DNA of 34,451 nt from assembly GCA_946539105.1 (NCBI GenBank), contig CAMNHG010000003.1, forward strand, positions 1-34,451, in the 5' to 3' direction. The notes beneath the pieces are model-generated. The model worked only from the letters and a program-made list of their open reading frames with translations. It did no database searches and was not told where the DNA came from. Of this stretch, positions 1 through 7,948 are shown piece after piece. This stretch comes from an uncultured Clostridia bacterium (GTDB lineage Bacteria; Bacillota; Clostridia; Oscillospirales; Acutalibacteraceae). The first letter of the stretch is position 1. Each line of letters opens with the position of its first letter. Position numbers and translations under genes: made by a program.

Positions 1-487
1 AGGCGAGGTCGGGCAGCGGCTGAGCCTTAAAGTACTCGTCCATATCCTTCATACCCGTTTCCTCGCGCGTACCGTATATTGCGCGCAGGGTATTTTTTCC
101 CTTGATTCCGCTTTCCTTTAACGCGCGCAGACAGTAAAGGTTTACCAGTGCCGCTCCCTTGTCGTCGGCAATTCCCCTGCCGTACAGCCTGCCGTCCTGC
201 TCTGTAAGTGCGAACGGATTTACGCTCCAGTTGTTGCCCGCCGGGACAACGTCGAGGTGCGCGAGCACTCCGCACAGTCTGCCGCCGTCTCCGAGCTGAA
301 CGTGTCCGCTGTGCTCTGATACAAGCTCGCCGTCAAGCCCGAAGTCCTTTGCGCGCGACATTATAAACTCAAGCGCGCTTTTGCACTCCCCGGGCTTTAC
401 TCCGTCTACGGATTCAAGGCTTAACAGCTTGCCCAAATCCTCGAAGAACTCGTCACTGTATTTTAAAATATTCTCGCCGAAAATCAT
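1..487 (-). CDS. M20 family dipeptidase (PepV-like), C-terminus missing
   Basis: Predicted cytosolic or cell-associated zinc dipeptidase of the M20 family, cleaving short peptides. Only the first 162 residues are in the window; the rest lies beyond base 1. Visible motifs are HLDVVPAG (His78 and Asp80, first metal site), GRGIADDKG (Asp109, bridging metal ligand) and REETG (Glu142 and Glu143, catalytic base and metal ligand), in the order and spacing of PepV-type M20 enzymes. The ATG at 487 overlaps the TAA of the upstream yfhO-like gene by one base (TAATG), so the two are probably translationally coupled in one transcript. Family is secure; substrate and the exact subfamily (PepV or related Sapep) are inferred. 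Confidence 0.85.
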   Translation of the reverse strand, partial: MIFGENILKYSDEFFEDLGKLLSLESVDGVKPGECKSALEFIMSRAKDFGLDGELVSEHSGHVQLGDGGRLCGVLAHLDVVPAGNNWSVNPFALTEQDGRLYGRGIADDKGAALVNLYCLRALKESGIKGKNTLRAIYGTREETGMKDMDEYFKAQPLPDLA

Positions 488-2976
488 TATTTATCTCTCC
501 AGTTTTCACGAATATTACTTTTTCTTCTGCTTCTTACCCTTTTTACAACCGCGACGGTTATTACCGTCAGCATATAAAGCGCGAACGCCGCCGCCGCGCA
601 AAGGGAAATTTTAATTCCTGTGTCAAGCCCGGGCGTGCGGTACCTGAACACTATGTCACAGCTTGCCTGTGCCGGAACCTTTACAGCCATAAAGCCGTAG
701 TCGGCCCTTACAATCTCTGCCGGTTCGCCGTTAACCTCCGCGGTGAAGCCGTCGCTGTATGGCACTGTAAAGAACATCAGCTTTTCGCCGCCGTTGTTCT
801 CATACTCCGCCTTAAAGCCGTCGCTTGTGTACTCAAATGACGAACAGCAGTCTCTTTTCAGCCTGTCGCACGCCTGTTTAAGCTGAGTAGAGCCGTAGGT
901 GTAATTATCAACACTGCTCTTGAAAACATCGGGATTGTGTCCGTACAGATAGGCGTACTTTTCATCGGTGTAGCCGGTGATGTCTGCGTACTTCTTCATC
1001 TGTTCGCGGCTCAGAATCATCGCGTAAACAAGTGCCTGCGGACGGTCCGTTTCCTTGATTCTCTCAAACTCCTCCTCGGTGATATAACTGTCAAAGCAGT
1101 ATCCCATCGGGATGTAATTATCGTCTGAATAAATATCGAAGTTATTGTTTGTCTTGAGGTATGTCCAGCCGGGCATTTTTGTAATGCCCTTATTGTCTAC
1201 AAAGCTCTTGTCTATGGTGTAGTCGCCGTTGTCGAGGTTGTAGTCAAAATAGTACTTGGTGCTCAAAAACGGTCTGAGCGCGTAGGCTGAAAAATCAGGT
1301 CGTGAAGCTACATCGCGTTTGATTCCGATTTTTTGATAAAACTGCATTATCGACGGCGAAACCGAGCTTTGGAAGCAGTTAATGCTCTGAACCTTCCAAT
1401 ACATTGAGGTGTTGTCTACGCACTTGTAAAAGTCGCTTCGCTCTGTTTCCAAATCATCAATCTCTATATCTCCGCGCGAATTTATTATATCTTTTCTGAT
1501 TGTCGTCGTTGTCGAGCTGCTCAAAACGCCCGTGCCTATAATAAAGAACGAGGTCAAAAGGGCGGCTATTACAACAGCCGCTGTCAGCGAGGTAAAAAGC
1601 TCAAGGCGGTTTTTCTTAAACTTTTTATAAACCAGCGCGAAGCCGAGCAAACACATCATTGCCGCGAGCGCGTAAATCCAAAATCTCACGTTGTCCGCCT
1701 GCACACCGAGGGTCAGCGAATCCTCTCCGCCGGTTTCGCTCTCGACGGTTTTCGGCATAAAGCCTATAAGCAGAGTTGCGCCGAGCGTGATTCCCGACGA
1801 CCAGATAAGCGCGCGCTTCCAGTTTGAACGCCTGTTTTCAACCGCCCTGACTGTCGCCAAAACAAACATCAGCACAAGCATATAATACCATCTTGTGTAG
1901 TAAATTGAGCTGTTTAGCATTTGGAACATACTGTTGAGCACGGGAACCATCGCAAAGAGCACCAAAAGGCAGATCAGCTTTTTTATCCAGTCACGCTTTT
2001 TGAGCTGCAAATACGCGATTACTCCGGTCATTCCGAACAGCGGCAGCCAACCGGCTACGGATGCCCACTTGCAGTTTGACTCCGGCGTAAACGTGGGCAT
2101 AGCCGGCATATCCGCAGGGAAGAAAAACGCCAGGACAGCCAGCCAGTAACGCTGGGGCTTGTCGTGAACAAGCGCGTTCCAGTCCTTTGGGAAGGTGTCA
2201 AGCCTGGGGTTTCCAAAAAGTCCCAGCACCGACGGCAGCAGGATAAACGCCGTGGCGGCGAACCCGATTATGACCTCGAGTGCCAAAAGCAAAAACTCGG
2301 TGATTTTGAACTTATATGTCTTTGTGAGGGTGAGCATAAGGAAGTAAATAATTACAAACAGCACCTGTCCCACAAAGAAGTAGTAGTTAACTACGCACGC
2401 CGCGAACACCGCTGCGGCGAACAGCCCCCTGCGTTTGTCGAACAAAAAGCAGTCGAGAGCCGCCAAAAGCAGCGGAAAAACTATCATCGGCTCGTGAAAG
2501 TGGAAGAAAAACACATTGTAAATCGAAAAGCCCGAAAAGGCGTACAGCAGTCCGCCCAAAACCGCGAACGGCTTGTACCTAACATATCTCTGCAAATACA
2601 GATATGCCGCGCCCGACGCGCAGGCAAATTTAAGAATGAGCAAGGGTCCGATTAGGTTCGGGATAAAGCTGTTGTCAAACGGTATCGTCAGCCAGAAAAA
2701 CGGACTGCCCAAAAGGTAAAAACTGTAGCTCGATATTGTGTCCGAGCCCAGGTCTGTCAGGTGGTTCCAGCCCAGCTCGCCGTTCCTGACAGCGGAGTGG
2801 AGCATTTGATAAAACGGAATTTCCTGAACATTAAAATCTCCGTAGTAATAAAATACCCCTCCCTGATAAACAATAAAAGGTATGAACAGCACTGCAGCCG
2901 CAATCAGGCCCACAAAAAATGTAAGCAAAAAATATTGACCGTTTTTCGGCTTAACGCGCTGTAATCTGTTGCCCAT
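487..2976 (-). CDS. YfhO family multi-pass membrane protein
   Basis: An 829-residue polytopic membrane protein resembling the YfhO family, whose Bacillus member is linked to glycosylation of lipoteichoic acid. There is a hydrophobic helix near residues 17-38, many more segments through roughly residue 490, a large soluble region from about 500 to 790 that should face outside, and one last helix followed by a basic tail (KRVRSRRKS). The layout resembles GT-C type glycosyltransferases, but I cannot point to certain catalytic residues. A GGGGAG ribosome site lies 7 bases before the ATG. It is the first gene of a minus-strand transcript that continues into the M20 peptidase. The sugar donor and acceptor are unknown. 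Confidence 0.75.
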   Translation of the reverse strand: MGNRLQRVKPKNGQYFLLTFFVGLIAAAVLFIPFIVYQGGVFYYYGDFNVQEIPFYQMLHSAVRNGELGWNHLTDLGSDTISSYSFYLLGSPFFWLTIPFDNSFIPNLIGPLLILKFACASGAAYLYLQRYVRYKPFAVLGGLLYAFSGFSIYNVFFFHFHEPMIVFPLLLAALDCFLFDKRRGLFAAAVFAACVVNYYFFVGQVLFVIIYFLMLTLTKTYKFKITEFLLLALEVIIGFAATAFILLPSVLGLFGNPRLDTFPKDWNALVHDKPQRYWLAVLAFFFPADMPAMPTFTPESNCKWASVAGWLPLFGMTGVIAYLQLKKRDWIKKLICLLVLFAMVPVLNSMFQMLNSSIYYTRWYYMLVLMFVLATVRAVENRRSNWKRALIWSSGITLGATLLIGFMPKTVESETGGEDSLTLGVQADNVRFWIYALAAMMCLLGFALVYKKFKKNRLELFTSLTAAVVIAALLTSFFIIGTGVLSSSTTTTIRKDIINSRGDIEIDDLETERSDFYKCVDNTSMYWKVQSINCFQSSVSPSIMQFYQKIGIKRDVASRPDFSAYALRPFLSTKYYFDYNLDNGDYTIDKSFVDNKGITKMPGWTYLKTNNNFDIYSDDNYIPMGYCFDSYITEEEFERIKETDRPQALVYAMILSREQMKKYADITGYTDEKYAYLYGHNPDVFKSSVDNYTYGSTQLKQACDRLKRDCCSSFEYTSDGFKAEYENNGGEKLMFFTVPYSDGFTAEVNGEPAEIVRADYGFMAVKVPAQASCDIVFRYRTPGLDTGIKISLCAAAAFALYMLTVITVAVVKRVRSRRKSNIRENWRDK

Positions 2977-3000
2977 TTAAGATTCTCCCCGTAAATATCT

Positions 3001-3028
3001 TTGACATTTATCTTAAAAACAGTATAAT
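3001..3028 (+). promoter_or_regulatory. SigA-type promoter of the YfbR-like gene
   Basis: Perfect -35 TTGACA (3001-3006) and perfect -10 TATAAT (3023-3028) with a 16-base spacer. Transcription would start near 3035, about 75 bases before the ATG at 3111. It faces a minus-strand promoter at 3046-3074. Confidence 0.75.
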
Positions 3029-3045
3029 AAGTATAGTATCAATAT

Positions 3046-3074
3046 ATTATAACACATACTGAATATTTTTGCAC
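3046..3074 (-). promoter_or_regulatory. Candidate extended -10 promoter of the yfhO-like gene
   Basis: On the minus strand TGTTATAAT (3054 down to 3046) is an extended -10 element. The -35 (GTGCAA, 3074 down to 3069, 17-base spacer) is poor. Start would fall near 3039, leaving a leader of about 63 bases before the yfhO-like ATG at 2976. Confidence 0.45.
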
Positions 3075-3110
3075 TATTTTTGATAAAAATTTTTGTTTGG
3101 AGATTTTATT

Positions 3111-3698
3111 ATGACATCTTCCCATTTTTACGCTATGCTCTCGCGAATGAAGTACATCAACCGCTGGGGGCTGATGAACAACACAAGGCTTGAAAACATC
3201 AGCGAGCACAGCCAGCAGGTGGCTATTCTCACCCACTGTCTGGTGCTTATTCACAACAAACGCTTCGGCGGAGAGCTGGACGCCCAGCGCGCGGCTTTGC
3301 TGGCGGTTTTTCACGACAGCACCGAGATTATCACCGGAGATATGCCCACGCCGATAAAGTATCAAAATCCCGAGATTATCGACGCCTACAAGCAGATTGA
3401 GGAAAAGGCGGCGGACAGGCTTATATCGCTTTTGCCCGAGGATTTCAGGGAGGATTACAGCCAAATTCTGAAGCAAAACGGCGAACAGGACGAACAGCTG
3501 CGCGTGTTTGTAAAGGCTGCCGACAGGTACTCGGCACTGATTAAGTGCATAGAGGAGATGCGCATGGGCAACGATGAATTTAAAATGGCAAGGGACACCA
3601 TCAGAAAATCAATAGACGATATGAAGCTGCCCGAGGCGGAGGTTTTTGACCGCGAATTTTTGCCCTCGTTCTATCTCGCGCTCGACGAGCTTAATTAA
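3111..3698 (+). CDS. yfbR: HD-domain 5'-deoxynucleotidase, YfbR family
   Basis: Predicted cytosolic metal-dependent phosphohydrolase that dephosphorylates deoxyribonucleoside 5'-monophosphates, balancing dNMP pools. The 195-residue product follows E. coli YfbR closely along its whole length: SHF near the N-terminus, LSRMKYINRWGLM, the SEHS motif (His33), FHD (His68-Asp69), TGDMPTPIKY and the distal Asp138, giving the complete HD metal site. Trp19, in the region that contacts the base in E. coli, is kept. The ATG at 3111 is preferred to earlier starts because GGAG sits upstream at normal distance and the alignment begins here. It appears to be a single-gene transcript from the consensus promoter at 3001-3028. 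Confidence 0.92.
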   Translation: MTSSHFYAMLSRMKYINRWGLMNNTRLENISEHSQQVAILTHCLVLIHNKRFGGELDAQRAALLAVFHDSTEIITGDMPTPIKYQNPEIIDAYKQIEEKAADRLISLLPEDFREDYSQILKQNGEQDEQLRVFVKAADRYSALIKCIEEMRMGNDEFKMARDTIRKSIDDMKLPEAEVFDREFLPSFYLALDELN

Positions 3699-3801
3699 CG
3701 CTGTAAAATTGACGCCGATATTCACATAAATATCACAAATTTGATTATCTGCATCAAAAAAGCACGGTTTTCGGCGGCAAATTTCGTCACCCGGTATCAT
3801 T

Positions 3802-3845
3802 ATAATTCTAATTGAGAATTATCTATTGGAATTATGTGGTATAAT
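3802..3845 (+). promoter_or_regulatory. Promoter with upstream inverted repeat for the LCP gene
   Basis: A perfect inverted repeat of 8-base arms (ATAATTCT, AATTG spacer, AGAATTAT; 3802-3822) lies just upstream of an extended -10 box (TGG then TATAAT, 3840-3845) and overlaps where a -35 would be. No good -35 hexamer is seen, so an activator or repressor may act here. The repeat is loosely like Fur/PerR boxes; that reading is weak. Confidence 0.45.
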
Positions 3846-3906
3846 ATTAAATGTCTATTTGTATGATTTTGTATTATAGCGTTCCTAATTACACAGGAGG
3901 ATTAAT

Positions 3907-5064
3907 ATGGCGAAATCTAACGGCCACTATGTTGACATAAGCTCAAACACCCAGGTGTTTAAGCTGTACAACAAAAAAGGCAGAGTATTAAGAGTATTAT
4001 GTCTTGTTTTTTCTATACTGTTTTTGCTGGGCGGAGGCGCGATGGTTTATTACTACGCACTGCTCAACTCGATGAACTTTGAAGATTTTACAGCTCCCAA
4101 AAGCGATAAATCCGATTCGCAGTCAACCACGCTTTCTGCAGAGATGATGGGCGACGGAACCCAGCTTACAATCGGCGACGGACAGCTGCTTCAGGACAGC
4201 AAGGTGCTCAACGTTATGCTCTTCGGCGAGGATAACAGCGACGGTGACGAACACGGCAGAACCGACACAATGATTATGATGTCGATTGACAACTGGCACA
4301 AAAAACTGAAGCTGACGTCGTTCCAGCGCGACACCTATGTTTATATTCCCGGCTACGGTCAGAATAAAATCAACGCCGCTTACACCTACGGCGGACCCAA
4401 GCTGACTATCGAAACGATTGAGGCAAACTTCGGTATTAAAATCGACCGTTACGCGGTTGTTGACTTTGACAGCTTTATCGAGATTATCGACACCCTCGGC
4501 GGTATTGATATGGAAGTAACCCAGGACGAAATTGACTACATCAACTATCAGTTGTACAAAAACGAGCAGGTTGACACGCCCAAGACTATCACAGCCGCCC
4601 CGGGTATGGTTCACCTCAACGGTCAGGAGGCACTTTGGTACGCGCGTAACCGCGGTCTTTCCACCAACGAGGACGGCAACGAAATCGGTATTGACGGAGA
4701 CGACTGGGACAGAACCTCGCGTCAGAGAAAGCTGCTTGAAAAAATGTTCAACGACCTCAAGGGCGCGGATCTGACTAAGATTGTTTCAATCGTAAGCTCT
4801 GTAGGTCCCATGGTTACAACAAACCTTAAGAAGGACGAGATTACCGCTCTGGTTTCTCACGCTCCCACTTACCTGACCTACACTGTTGAGCAGAGCTACG
4901 TTCCCACCGAGGGACTTTGGTACTACGAAAACAACACCCCGGCAGGCTCGGTTATCGCGATTGCAGATATGAACAAACAGCGTTTGGAATTTGCCAAGTT
5001 CATTTATGAGGACAGGCTTTCGGGCGGCGGTTCTTCTTCGAGCTCGTCAAGCTCGGCAAACTAA
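3907..5064 (+). CDS. LytR-CpsA-Psr (LCP) family cell-wall ligase
   Basis: A 385-residue membrane-anchored enzyme predicted to attach glycopolymers such as teichoic acid or capsule from undecaprenyl carriers to peptidoglycan. A short cytosolic N-terminus is followed by one transmembrane helix (about residues 28-50), then an extracellular LCP domain with the family signatures GRTDTMIMMS, the SFQRDTYVYIP block with its Arg-Asp pair, KINAAYTYGG, and the FDSFIEIIDTLGGIDMEV block. The C-terminus ends in a Gly/Ser run (GGGSSSSSSSSAN). The start has a strong AGGAGG site 6 bases upstream. It stands alone, ending in a terminator shared with the convergent vWA gene. A second LCP paralogue lies at 6728-7948. 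Confidence 0.93.
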   Translation: MAKSNGHYVDISSNTQVFKLYNKKGRVLRVLCLVFSILFLLGGGAMVYYYALLNSMNFEDFTAPKSDKSDSQSTTLSAEMMGDGTQLTIGDGQLLQDSKVLNVMLFGEDNSDGDEHGRTDTMIMMSIDNWHKKLKLTSFQRDTYVYIPGYGQNKINAAYTYGGPKLTIETIEANFGIKIDRYAVVDFDSFIEIIDTLGGIDMEVTQDEIDYINYQLYKNEQVDTPKTITAAPGMVHLNGQEALWYARNRGLSTNEDGNEIGIDGDDWDRTSRQRKLLEKMFNDLKGADLTKIVSIVSSVGPMVTTNLKKDEITALVSHAPTYLTYTVEQSYVPTEGLWYYENNTPAGSVIAIADMNKQRLEFAKFIYEDRLSGGGSSSSSSSSAN

Positions 5065-5075
5065 ATAAAAGATTA

Positions 5076-5113
5076 ACCGGTTCACCGCCTTGGCGATGAA
5101 CCGGTATTTTTTC
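5076..5113. terminator. Terminator between convergent LCP and vWA genes
   Basis: Stem ACCGGTTCA (5076-5084) with TGAACCGGT (5097-5105), plus inner CGCC/GGCG pairing, followed by ATTTTTTC on the plus strand. It ends the LCP transcript. The minus-strand side has only a weak T-rich run, so termination of the vWA gene here is less certain. Confidence 0.8.
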
Positions 5114-5132
5114 TATACAGGTCAAGCGTTAT

Positions 5133-5783
5133 TTACCTGCTGTTGTAGTCGTCGTTGATTTTTTTGCTCCAGCACGGCGCAACGCTTTGACCTCCGCGGA
5201 ACTTTGCCACAGTCTCGCTGACCGCCTCAAACACAACTCCCGTACCCTGTGAGTCGGCGTTGTAGTTAACGGCTCTGTCGGAACCGATTCCGTAGGTGTT
5301 CGCGGTCTCTATCGCGTCAATATTCGCGCCGATAAACAGGAACTCCCAGCCCTCTTCCTTTTTTCTCTCAATCATCTTTTTGATGTCGCGGCTGTTGTAC
5401 CTTCTGCTGGCGTTTTCGAGGCCGTCGGTGGTGATTACGAACATTGTGTGCTCGGGCACGTCCTCAGGTCTTGCGTATCTGTGAATATTGCTTATATGCT
5501 TTACCGCTCCGCCGATAGCGTCGAGCAGTGCCGTGCAGCCGCGCACTGTGTAGTCGTTCTCTGTCATCGGCTTAATCTGCTCAAGCGGAAGCCTGTCGTG
5601 CAGCACTATGCTCTCGTGATCAAACAGAATTGTCGAAACATACGCCTTGCCGTCCTGCTTTTTCTGCTTTTCTATCATCGAGTTAAAGCCGCCGATTGTG
5701 TCCTTTTCCAGTCCGCTCATCGAACCGCTGCGGTCGAGGATAAATACGATTTCAGTGATGTTGTTGTTAACCTTTTTTGTCAT
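5133..5783 (-). CDS. von Willebrand factor A domain protein
   Basis: A 216-residue cytosolic protein made almost entirely of one vWA domain. The metal-ion-dependent adhesion site is intact: DRSGSMSG (Asp17, Ser19, Ser21), the Thr of RGCTALLDAI, and the Asp of ITTDGLENAS. No signal peptide or membrane segment is present. The ATG at 5783 is chosen over an in-frame ATG 15 bases upstream because GGAGGT sits 7 bases before it. It is transcribed divergently from a helix-turn-helix protein across a 135-base region with a perfect palindrome. Such vWA proteins often bind partner proteins or ATPases in stress responses; the partner here is unknown. Confidence 0.85.
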   Translation of the reverse strand: MTKKVNNNITEIVFILDRSGSMSGLEKDTIGGFNSMIEKQKKQDGKAYVSTILFDHESIVLHDRLPLEQIKPMTENDYTVRGCTALLDAIGGAVKHISNIHRYARPEDVPEHTMFVITTDGLENASRRYNSRDIKKMIERKKEEGWEFLFIGANIDAIETANTYGIGSDRAVNYNADSQGTGVVFEAVSETVAKFRGGQSVAPCWSKKINDDYNSR

Positions 5784-5807
5784 AATAATTACCTCCAAAA
5801 AGTTTAT

Positions 5808-5899
5808 TTGTCCTTTGACAATTATATAATAAACTTTTCGAGGGCGTATTTGGTCGCTTTAAAAGCGACATTTACAAATATATTTTTACATGCTATAAT
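5808..5899. promoter_or_regulatory. Divergent regulatory region with GTCGCTTT palindrome and promoter
   Basis: A perfect palindrome of 8-base arms, GTCGCTTT-A-AAAGCGAC (5853-5869), abuts a good plus-strand promoter: -35 TTTACA (5871-5876), 17-base spacer, extended -10 TGC-TATAAT (5894-5899) driving the helix-turn-helix gene. A second small inverted repeat, TTGTC-CTTT-GACAA (5808-5821), lies nearer the vWA gene, next to a minus-strand TATAAT (5830 down to 5825). The larger palindrome looks like an operator; which protein binds it is inference. Confidence 0.6.
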
Positions 5900-5918
5900 T
5901 ACTGCGAAGGGTGATAAT

Positions 5919-6557
5919 ATGTTTTTTAAGCCAAAGCGAAAAAACCTAAATTCAGAGCTTTTAATAGAGCTGACGCAATATATTGACAGTAATTTTGAGG
6001 ACGCCTCCGAATTATACGAAAGTGCCGGGGACACCGCTAAGCTGCCTGTTATTCACGCTGTACCGCAGCCGCCGAAGGCTTCAAAAGGTAAAGCGTTCCG
6101 CGCGGAAAAGAACAGCCCTGCCGCGTCCGCTCCCTACTTTCCCGCTCCCGCAATAAACGCGTCGAATGAAGCTCGTCCCGCTCCAAGCTACGGAAGCAGC
6201 CTTAACGATATGCTTAACTCGCTTGACGAGAGCTTTTCGGAAATGCTCCTCAGAAAAATTGACGAACTCCGAATGACCGACGCGCAGTGCTACAAAAAAG
6301 CCGGAATCGACCGCAAGCTGTTCTCAAAAATCCGCACCAATCCGCAGTACAAACCGTCAAAGCAGACCGCCGCGGCGTTTGCTGTAGCTCTTGAGCTGGA
6401 TATTGACGAGACAAAGGAGCTGCTTAAGAAGGCAGGCTACGCGCTGTCGCACAGCAGTAAATTTGATATTATTATAGAGTTCTTTATTCTAAAACAGAAT
6501 TATAACCGTTTTGAGATAAACGAGGCTCTGTACGAATTTGATCAGGTTTTGATATAA
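5919..6557 (+). CDS. Protein with C-terminal helix-turn-helix-like domain
   Basis: A 212-residue protein whose function I cannot name. Residues 1-30 are charged. About 45-95 is a Pro/Ala/Ser-rich low-complexity linker. Residues 105 to the end form a compact helical domain: a predicted HTH (LRKIDELRMTDAQCYKKAG then IDRKLFSKIR), PSKQTAAAFAVALELDIDETKELLKKAGYALSHSS, and a terminal helical segment. In my recollection this C-terminal domain recurs in Clostridia, sometimes fused behind a macro domain, and looks XRE-related. Here the N-terminus is not a macro domain. The ATG follows GAAGGG and a strong promoter beside a palindrome, facing the vWA gene. Joint function or autoregulation with vWA is inferred from the layout only. 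Confidence 0.7.
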   Translation: MFFKPKRKNLNSELLIELTQYIDSNFEDASELYESAGDTAKLPVIHAVPQPPKASKGKAFRAEKNSPAASAPYFPAPAINASNEARPAPSYGSSLNDMLNSLDESFSEMLLRKIDELRMTDAQCYKKAGIDRKLFSKIRTNPQYKPSKQTAAAFAVALELDIDETKELLKKAGYALSHSSKFDIIIEFFILKQNYNRFEINEALYEFDQVLI

Positions 6558-6595
6558 CTAAATGACAAAAACAGAAAAATCCGCTTATATAAAAC

Positions 6596-6678
6596 GTAGG
6601 GTTCGGTCTTGACCGAACCGTGGTTAAACATCATAAGCTTGTTTATAGTCCACGGGTCGGTCAAGACACGACCCCTAC
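6596..6678. repeat. 83-bp imperfect inverted-repeat element
   Basis: The ends match as an inverted repeat: a left arm of about 28 bases beginning GTAGGGTTCGGTC and a right arm ending GACACGACCCCTAC, flanking an AT-rich centre with AAGCTT. The left arm also folds alone (GGTTCGGTC with GACCGAACC). It holds no gene and looks like a small interspersed repeat or MITE remnant. The T run after the right end may help terminate transcription. Confidence 0.6.
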
Positions 6679-6700
6679 AATTTTTTTATTATATTGTTTT

Positions 6701-6729
6701 GGTTGCTAACTATTGAGCAACCAATTTTT
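6701..6729 (+). terminator. Terminator after the helix-turn-helix gene
   Basis: Stem GGTTGCT (6701-6707) with AGCAACC (6716-6722), 8-base loop, then AATTTTTA. The T tract is only on the plus-strand side, so it stops transcription from the helix-turn-helix gene before the convergent LCP gene. Confidence 0.7.
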
Positions 6730-7948
6730 ACATTTTTTCATAGTATATGCCGAGGAACTGCTCGTAAAATTCCTTTTCGCTTATATTATACTCCGCCTTG
6801 TTGTCGCTGTTGAGCGATGCTTTACCGGGTACGGTTTTAATCTCTACCTTAAGTGAGCCGTGAAGCGCGATATCCTGCGCGAGGTACATAACCTTTGCCG
6901 CGTTAAAATTTGTGCACGAATACGGAGCACTCTCGTTAAACAAGTCCAGAGCGTAAGAGGGGTTTTCCTTTACCGCGGTCATAACCTTGCTCATAAACGC
7001 CTGAGCGTACACCTGATGTCGCTTGTTTCTCAGCAAGCTCGCGTCGGCTCTGTCCTTTACTCTGGCTTTGATAAACCTTCTCGCGTCGTTTCCCTGAAGA
7101 TGGTAAGACTGACCTGCCGTGAACTTTTCAATAGTCTCGGGCGACACAACGTCAACTCCGCCGATAGCGTCGTTAATCGGGGCTATACCCTCAAGGTCAA
7201 GCGAGTAGAATGTGCTGACGGGTATATTATAGAAAATTCTTTTTGCCGAAGCCATTGTGTTGTTGCAGCTTGTTTCCTTGCCGTCGCCGTAAGCGTAGGA
7301 AAGACAGATTTGCTGCCTCTGCATTCCCGTGTAATATCCGCTTGCGGAATAAACAGCCACATCGGTCATTGTATCACGCGGAATATTTGTCATAGTCAGC
7401 TTACGGTTCTTCAAATCGAGTGCCATCATCACTATAACGTCCGCCTGACCGCCTGTTCCCTGAACGGTTAAATCGTCGAGATTCTCCTTATCGACACCGA
7501 TAAATATAAAGTTGGTGACGTTTTCGTTATATTTATATGTTACGCCATTGTAGACAATATACTGACCGCCCTCCTGAACTATGGCTTCAATTCCGTCGGG
7601 AGATGAAATCTGTATATCATCGGTGAGCAGGTCGCTTTTGCCCTTGAATATCAAAAACACGGCGGTTCCGACTGTCAACAGCACAAGTGCCAAAAGCGTA
7701 CAGGCGACTGCCAGCAGAACCTTTTTCCATGTTTTCATTTTACGTTTTTTCCGGTGAGATTTATGGCGCGTTTTGCCGGATTTTGTTTTCTTCTTTTTGA
7801 CAGGGTGCATATACACATAGTCGCGGTAGTCGTCGCGGACGGTTTTTTCATCCTTTTTAACCTCGTCCTTTTCTCCGCCGAACGCTATAAAATCCGTATT
7901 GCCGCTGTTCTCATCCATTTGTAAACCGTGGTTATCCGGTTGGCTCAT
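6728..7948 (-). CDS. LCP family cell-wall ligase, second paralogue
   Basis: A 406-residue LytR-CpsA-Psr protein. It has an unusually long cytosolic N-terminus (about residues 1-75) ending in a very basic stretch (KKKKTKSGKTRHKSHRKKRK), one transmembrane helix (about 76-101), then an extracellular LCP domain with FIFIGVDKE, TGGQADVIVMMALD, NIPRDTM (Arg-Asp pair) and PINDAIGGVDV. Its ATG lies 17 bases inside the end of the sortase gene, with GGGGG before it, so the two are cotranscribed and translationally coupled. Pairing with a sortase suggests joint work on wall-attached molecules. Compared with the paralogue at 3907 the insert around TGMQRQQICLSY is distinctive. Confidence 0.92.
   Translation of the reverse strand: MSQPDNHGLQMDENSGNTDFIAFGGEKDEVKKDEKTVRDDYRDYVYMHPVKKKKTKSGKTRHKSHRKKRKMKTWKKVLLAVACTLLALVLLTVGTAVFLIFKGKSDLLTDDIQISSPDGIEAIVQEGGQYIVYNGVTYKYNENVTNFIFIGVDKENLDDLTVQGTGGQADVIVMMALDLKNRKLTMTNIPRDTMTDVAVYSASGYYTGMQRQQICLSYAYGDGKETSCNNTMASAKRIFYNIPVSTFYSLDLEGIAPINDAIGGVDVVSPETIEKFTAGQSYHLQGNDARRFIKARVKDRADASLLRNKRHQVYAQAFMSKVMTAVKENPSYALDLFNESAPYSCTNFNAAKVMYLAQDIALHGSLKVEIKTVPGKASLNSDNKAEYNISEKEFYEQFLGIYYEKM

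Noticed and set aside
2164..2655. Plus-strand reading frame of 163 codons inside the yfhO-like gene
   Set aside because: It is the antisense of a membrane-protein gene with a clear family match, and the product is low-complexity and Lys/Arg/Gln-rich.
5448..5918. N-terminal extension of the HTH-tailed protein upstream of 5919
   Set aside because: It would run antisense through the vWA gene and over its own promoter; the ATG at 5919 has a ribosome site and promoter.
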